A stretch of 8,317 nt of DNA, taken from assembly GCA_023489135.1 (NCBI GenBank), contig JAMDCE010000109.1, forward strand, positions 1 to 8,317, written 5' to 3'. Position numbers and translations under genes: made by a program. How positions within the stretch are numbered: the stretch's first letter is position 1; each line of letters begins with the position of its first letter. The notes below the pieces were generated by a model, which saw only the letters and a program-made list of their open reading frames with translations, ran no database searches and was not told the DNA's origin. Source of the DNA: Chloroflexota bacterium (GTDB lineage: Bacteria > Chloroflexota > Chloroflexia > JAMDCE01). Shown here piece by piece: positions 5,209 through 8,317 of this stretch.

Positions 5209-8200
5209 GAGTCACCGCTTCTTTCTGTCACACCGAGACAACTGTCGATCAGCCGGCGCAGCTCCGCGATGTAGTCACCGGCCAGGCGTTCTATGGTGCT
5301 GTGCCTGTGCCGGGCGGTGCTGTAGGTCCAAAGAAGATCGAGGCCGCCCGAGGCGACGATGCCCACGATATCGATCAGCGAATCGCGAGTCGCACGCGGA
5401 CTCTGCTCCGGCCCAGCCGACTCGCCGGCCACCAGGAAGAGTAACGACTCATCTCCCGGTTGATCGAATTGACCGAGGTAGTTGATGCTTACCTCGGGTT
5501 TGGGCAAGGCCTTGAGTTGCTCTCTTATGGTGGCATCTTCACATAGCTCGCTTAGGAGCCCGTAGCCGATGCCTCGGCCGGGGATGGCCCGCAACTGTTC
5601 GGCGACCCGGTGCAGTGCCCGCAAGGGGTGGCAATCCTGCTCGGCCTCAAGCAAGACCGGGTAGATGCTGGTGAACCAGCCAATGGTTCGTGATAAGTCT
5701 AAGTCCACAAAGATATCCTCGCGTCCGTGGCCTTCCATCTCGACCAGCACAGCTCTTCGGCCCGTCCAGCGAGCGATGGTCTCCACCAGCGCTGTCAACA
5801 ACACTTCGTTGATCTGCACGCCGTGGGCGGAGGGCATGTCTCGAAGCAGCGCAAGGGTTTGGGCCTGGGTAAGAGAGACCCTGAGCCTGGCCACGGAGCC
5901 ATAAGTGTTGATGCCGTCCGTGTAATCCACGGGCAGGCGGGCAAGATCACGCGAGGCCATTTGCATCCAGTAGCCTGCCTCCTGGCGCAGCTCTGGCGAC
6001 TGGGCGTATTCGACCAGTCGCCGCGCCCAGTCAGGATAGGAGCTGGTCTTGAGCGGCAGCTGCACCGGCTCCCCTCTCTTCAGCTGCGAATACGACCTTT
6101 GCAAGTCCTCGGAGAATATCCGGAGTGAGACACCGTCCGTGACGAGATGGTGGAAGACGACGAGCAAGCGTTGAGGCTGGTCCGGGCCCAGGTCCATAAG
6201 AACCATTCTGAGCACAGGGCCTTCGGCTAAGTTGAGGCTGGCCTGCGCCTCCGCGGCGGCCTCCTCTACGGCGGCCCTTTGCTGTGCCTGGTCCACAGTC
6301 GAAAGGTCCAGGCGAGTCAAGGGCACCCGACCGTCAAAATCGACAATGCGTTGCTCCCACCCGGAAGGGGAATTCCAGCAGCGGAGCCGCAGAGCGTCGT
6401 GGTGCTCCAGCAAATGGCCTAGAGCCTGTTCCAGCAGGCCGATGTCGAGAGGCTCGGGAATCGCCACCAGAATCGAGCTGTTCCAGTGATGGGGCTCTAC
6501 CCGCACGCTTTCAAAGAACCGGCTCTGGATGGGCGTGAGAGGCACAGGACCCGTCACCGTGCCTTGCTCGGCCTCGACCTGTCTGGTAGCAGTGGATACC
6601 TCCGCCAGCTCCGCGATGGTCGGGTGCTGGAAGATGTGCCTGGGCATAAGGTGTACGCCGGCCTGCTTGGCCCGGGCCACCACCTGGATGGAGAGGATGG
6701 AGTCACCGCCGAGGGCGAAGAAGTTATCGTGCACCCCTACCCGGTCGACGCCCAGCAGCCGGGCCCAGATGCCGGCCAGGGCCTGCTCCGCTGGGTTCCG
6801 AGGCGCCACGAAAGCGTGGTCCAGCTCCGGCCGGGCGCCGTCGGGAGCAGGCAGGGCCTGCCGGTCGATCTTGCCGTTGGGAGTCAGGGGCAAAGCCTCC
6901 AGCACCACGAAGACCGAAGGGATCATGTAGTCGGGCAAGGTGTCCCGCAGGAAGCTGCGCAGCTCGTCGACACTTGGGGCAGCCTTCTCCACCGCGGAGT
7001 CCTTCCCGGCAGCGCCGTTTTGGGGCACGAGGTAGGCCACCAGCCGTTTGTCGCCGACGTTATCTTCTCGGGCCAGCACCACCCCGTCCTCTACCCCGGG
7101 ATGCTGCGTCAGCGCCGCTTCTATCTCTCCCAGCTCGACCCGGAACCCCCGAATCTTGACCTGCTGGTCGGTGCGCCCCAGACATTCGAGATTCCCATCC
7201 GGCAGATAGCGCGCCAGGTCTCCCGTCCGGTACAGCAGGGGCACGGCGCGCTGTTGGGGCACGGCGTGCCGTGCCCCTACCGGGTCTCGGCTGAAGGGAT
7301 CGGGAATAAACTTCTCTTCGGTGAGCTCCGGCCGGTTGAGATAGCCCCTGGCCACCCCGTCTCCCCCGATGTACAGCTCCCCCGGCACCCCTATGGGCAC
7401 GGGCTGCAGGTGCCGGTCCAGCAGGTAGAGCTGGACGTTGGTAATGGCGCGTCCGATAGGGATGATGCCCGCCTGATGCGTGCCCCGAGGGATCCGGTAG
7501 ACGCAACAGCCCACCACGGTCTCGGTGGGCCCGTATTCGTTGACCAGGGCCGTATCGGGGGCGTGTCGTTGCCAGAAGTCGATGTGTTCGAGCAGGAGGT
7601 TCTCCCCCCCGATGATGAAAGCTCGGGTGCGATCGGCGGCCTCGTCCCGGGAAAGCTGCTGGCCCAGCAGCTGCAGGTGAGCTGGGGTGATCTTCACCAG
7701 TGACAGATTGCTGCGCTCCGCCAGACCACGGGCCAGGGTCTCGACGTCCGCCTCTTCCGGCAGCAAGCGGACCGTCCGGCCGGCCAGCAAAGGCGCGAAG
7801 AACGAGGTGATGGTAAGATCGAAGGAGATGGAAGATTGCACCAGGGAGCCATCACCTTCCGTCAGCGGATAGGCCCTCTGACACCAGCTCAGGTAGTTCG
7901 TGAGGCCGCGGTGGGGCACCAGCGTGCCCTTGGGCTTGCCGGTAGAGCCGGAGGTGTACAGCACGTAGGCCAGGTTGTCGGAGTTGACCCCGCTACGCGG
8001 GTTGGCCTGGCTGTGTTGGGCGATGGCCTGCCAGTCGGCATCCAGCTGGATCACCCGGGCGTGGTGCCGCGGCAGCCGCTGGCTCAAGGCGGTCTGAGTC
8101 AGCAGCATCGTCGGGTTGGCATCGGCCAGCATAAAGGCCAGGCGCTCGCGGGGATAGGTCGGGTCCAGGGGTAGGTAGGCGGCCCCGGCCTTGAGGATGC

Positions 8201-8317
8201 CCAGCAGTCCCACCGCCATATCCAGGGAGCGCCGGACGCAGATGGCCACCAGGGCCTCGGGGCCGGCCCCGAGCTCTCGCAGGAAGTGGGCCAGCTGGTT
8301 GGCACGCCCGTTCAGCT
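5202..8317 (-). CDS. Non-ribosomal peptide synthetase, A-PCP-E module, predicted Asn to D-Asn (5' end outside window)
   Basis: An open frame of 1037 codons with no start needed in the window (GTG 8249 is internal, codon 23). Residues are numbered from the codon at 8315. Adenylation domain about 1-490: LKAGAAYLPLDP 41-52, YTSGSTGKPKG 120-130, NEYGPTE 259-265, GELYIGG 312-318, YRTGD 362-366, KIRGFRVELGEIE 387-399 and PNGKID 479-484 (Lys482). Carrier domain about 505-575: FFALGGDSI with phosphopantetheine Ser539. Epimerization domain about 590-1030: HHLVTDG 722-728, EGHGRE 861-866, RTIGWFTSIYPV 876-887, GIGYG 915-919 and INYLG 944-948, all E-domain signatures. Pocket residues aligned by eye to GrsA read D166 L167 T170 K208 I234 G236 E260 V268 G269 K482, close to the asparagine code DLTKLGEVGK. 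The gene ends soon after the E domain, with no thioesterase, reductase or terminal condensation domain. Residues 346-361 derive from a palindromic repeat. Whether a condensation domain precedes the A domain is unknown. Confidence 0.96.
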   Translation of the reverse strand, partial: LNGRANQLAHFLRELGAGPEALVAICVRRSLDMAVGLLGILKAGAAYLPLDPTYPRERLAFMLADANPTMLLTQTALSQRLPRHHARVIQLDADWQAIAQHSQANPRSGVNSDNLAYVLYTSGSTGKPKGTLVPHRGLTNYLSWCQRAYPLTEGDGSLVQSSISFDLTITSFFAPLLAGRTVRLLPEEADVETLARGLAERSNLSLVKITPAHLQLLGQQLSRDEAADRTRAFIIGGENLLLEHIDFWQRHAPDTALVNEYGPTETVVGCCVYRIPRGTHQAGIIPIGRAITNVQLYLLDRHLQPVPIGVPGELYIGGDGVARGYLNRPELTEEKFIPDPFSRDPVGARHAVPQQRAVPLLYRTGDLARYLPDGNLECLGRTDQQVKIRGFRVELGEIEAALTQHPGVEDGVVLAREDNVGDKRLVAYLVPQNGAAGKDSAVEKAAPSVDELRSFLRDTLPDYMIPSVFVVLEALPLTPNGKIDRQALPAPDGARPELDHAFVAPRNPAEQALAGIWARLLGVDRVGVHDNFFALGGDSILSIQVVARAKQAGVHLMPRHIFQHPTIAELAEVSTATRQVEAEQGTVTGPVPLTPIQSRFFESVRVEPHHWNSSILVAIPEPLDIGLLEQALGHLLEHHDALRLRCWNSPSGWEQRIVDFDGRVPLTRLDLSTVDQAQQRAAVEEAAAEAQASLNLAEGPVLRMVLMDLGPDQPQRLLVVFHHLVTDGVSLRIFSEDLQRSYSQLKRGEPVQLPLKTSSYPDWARRLVEYAQSPELRQEAGYWMQMASRDLARLPVDYTDGINTYGSVARLRVSLTQAQTLALLRDMPSAHGVQINEVLLTALVETIARWTGRRAVLVEMEGHGREDIFVDLDLSRTIGWFTSIYPVLLEAEQDCHPLRALHRVAEQLRAIPGRGIGYGLLSELCEDATIREQLKALPKPEVSINYLGQFDQPGDESLLFLVAGESAGPEQSPRATRDSLIDIVGIVASGGLDLLWTYSTARHRHSTIERLAGDYIAELRRLIDSCLGVTERSGDSW
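7233..7280 (-). repeat. REP-like palindromic repeat inserted in frame in the A domain
   Basis: On the plus strand GGGGCACGGC (7256-7265) and GCCGTGCCCC (7268-7277) form a perfect 10-bp inverted repeat around a 2-bp centre, followed by TAC (7278-7280). A further copy of GGGGCACGGC lies at 7238-7247. The 48 bp encode VGARHAVPQQRAVPLL (residues 346-361), between motif A6 and YRTGD of A7. Most A domains have only a short PGxRL-type link there, so this looks like an in-frame insertion. The GTAGGGGC...GCCCC form recalls short dispersed palindromes common in some environmental bacterial genomes (from memory, unverified). Confidence 0.7.

Noticed and set aside
5228..6548. Reading the last NRPS domain as a condensation domain
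   Set aside because: The HHxxxDG motif is shared, but EGHGRE, RTIGWFTSIYPV, GIGYG and INYLG are epimerization-domain motifs and fit in order.
6486..7703. A 405-codon open frame on the plus strand
   Set aside because: It lies antisense to the A and PCP domains of the NRPS, whose motifs are unmistakable. It is rich in Pro, Arg, Gly and His, has no recognisable domain, and long antisense frames are common in GC-rich coding DNA.

Overview
The window holds part of a non-ribosomal peptide synthetase (NRPS) biosynthetic gene cluster. Every supported gene lies on the minus strand, so transcription runs from the right edge to the left. The DNA is GC-rich, genes are tightly packed, several start with GTG, and Shine-Dalgarno (SD) sequences are strong. 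A palindrome of the GTAGGGGC...GCCCC type sits inside the NRPS gene. These traits, and the style of the FtsX-like permease, fit a GC-rich environmental bacterium, perhaps Chloroflexota. The taxon is a low-confidence inference.

In transcription order: (1) 8317-5202, the 3' part of an NRPS, adenylation (A) - carrier (PCP) - epimerization (E), cut by the right edge. Its binding pocket reads DLTKIGEVGK by manual alignment to GrsA, which points to asparagine, and the E domain would make it D-Asn. (2) 5208-3859, an MFS drug- or siderophore-type exporter. (3) 3846-3022, a type II editing thioesterase. (4) 3059-2289, an Sfp-type phosphopantetheinyl transferase that activates the carrier domains. (5) A 193-bp gap holding a five-codon mini-ORF, Met-Asn-Asn-Asn-Asn-stop, behind a near-perfect SD, then a strong hairpin. 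(6) 2095-1550, a pentapeptide-repeat protein of 31 repeats. (7) 1508-738, a LolD/MacB-type ABC ATPase. (8) 734-1, the N-terminal part of its FtsX/MacB-like permease, cut by the left edge.

The genes make a coherent unit. The NRPS loads and epimerizes an amino acid, the PPTase primes it, and the type II thioesterase clears misloaded carriers. The MFS and ABC systems probably export the product or protect the cell, and the pentapeptide-repeat protein is a candidate self-resistance factor. NRPS to PPTase are joined by overlaps or near-abutting ends. The ABC genes lie 3 bp apart.

The points most worth following are the four-Asn-codon leader in a cluster whose NRPS is predicted to use Asn; the palindromic repeat inserted in frame in the A domain; the NRPS that ends in an E domain with no releasing domain; and the pentapeptide-repeat protein next to an exporter.
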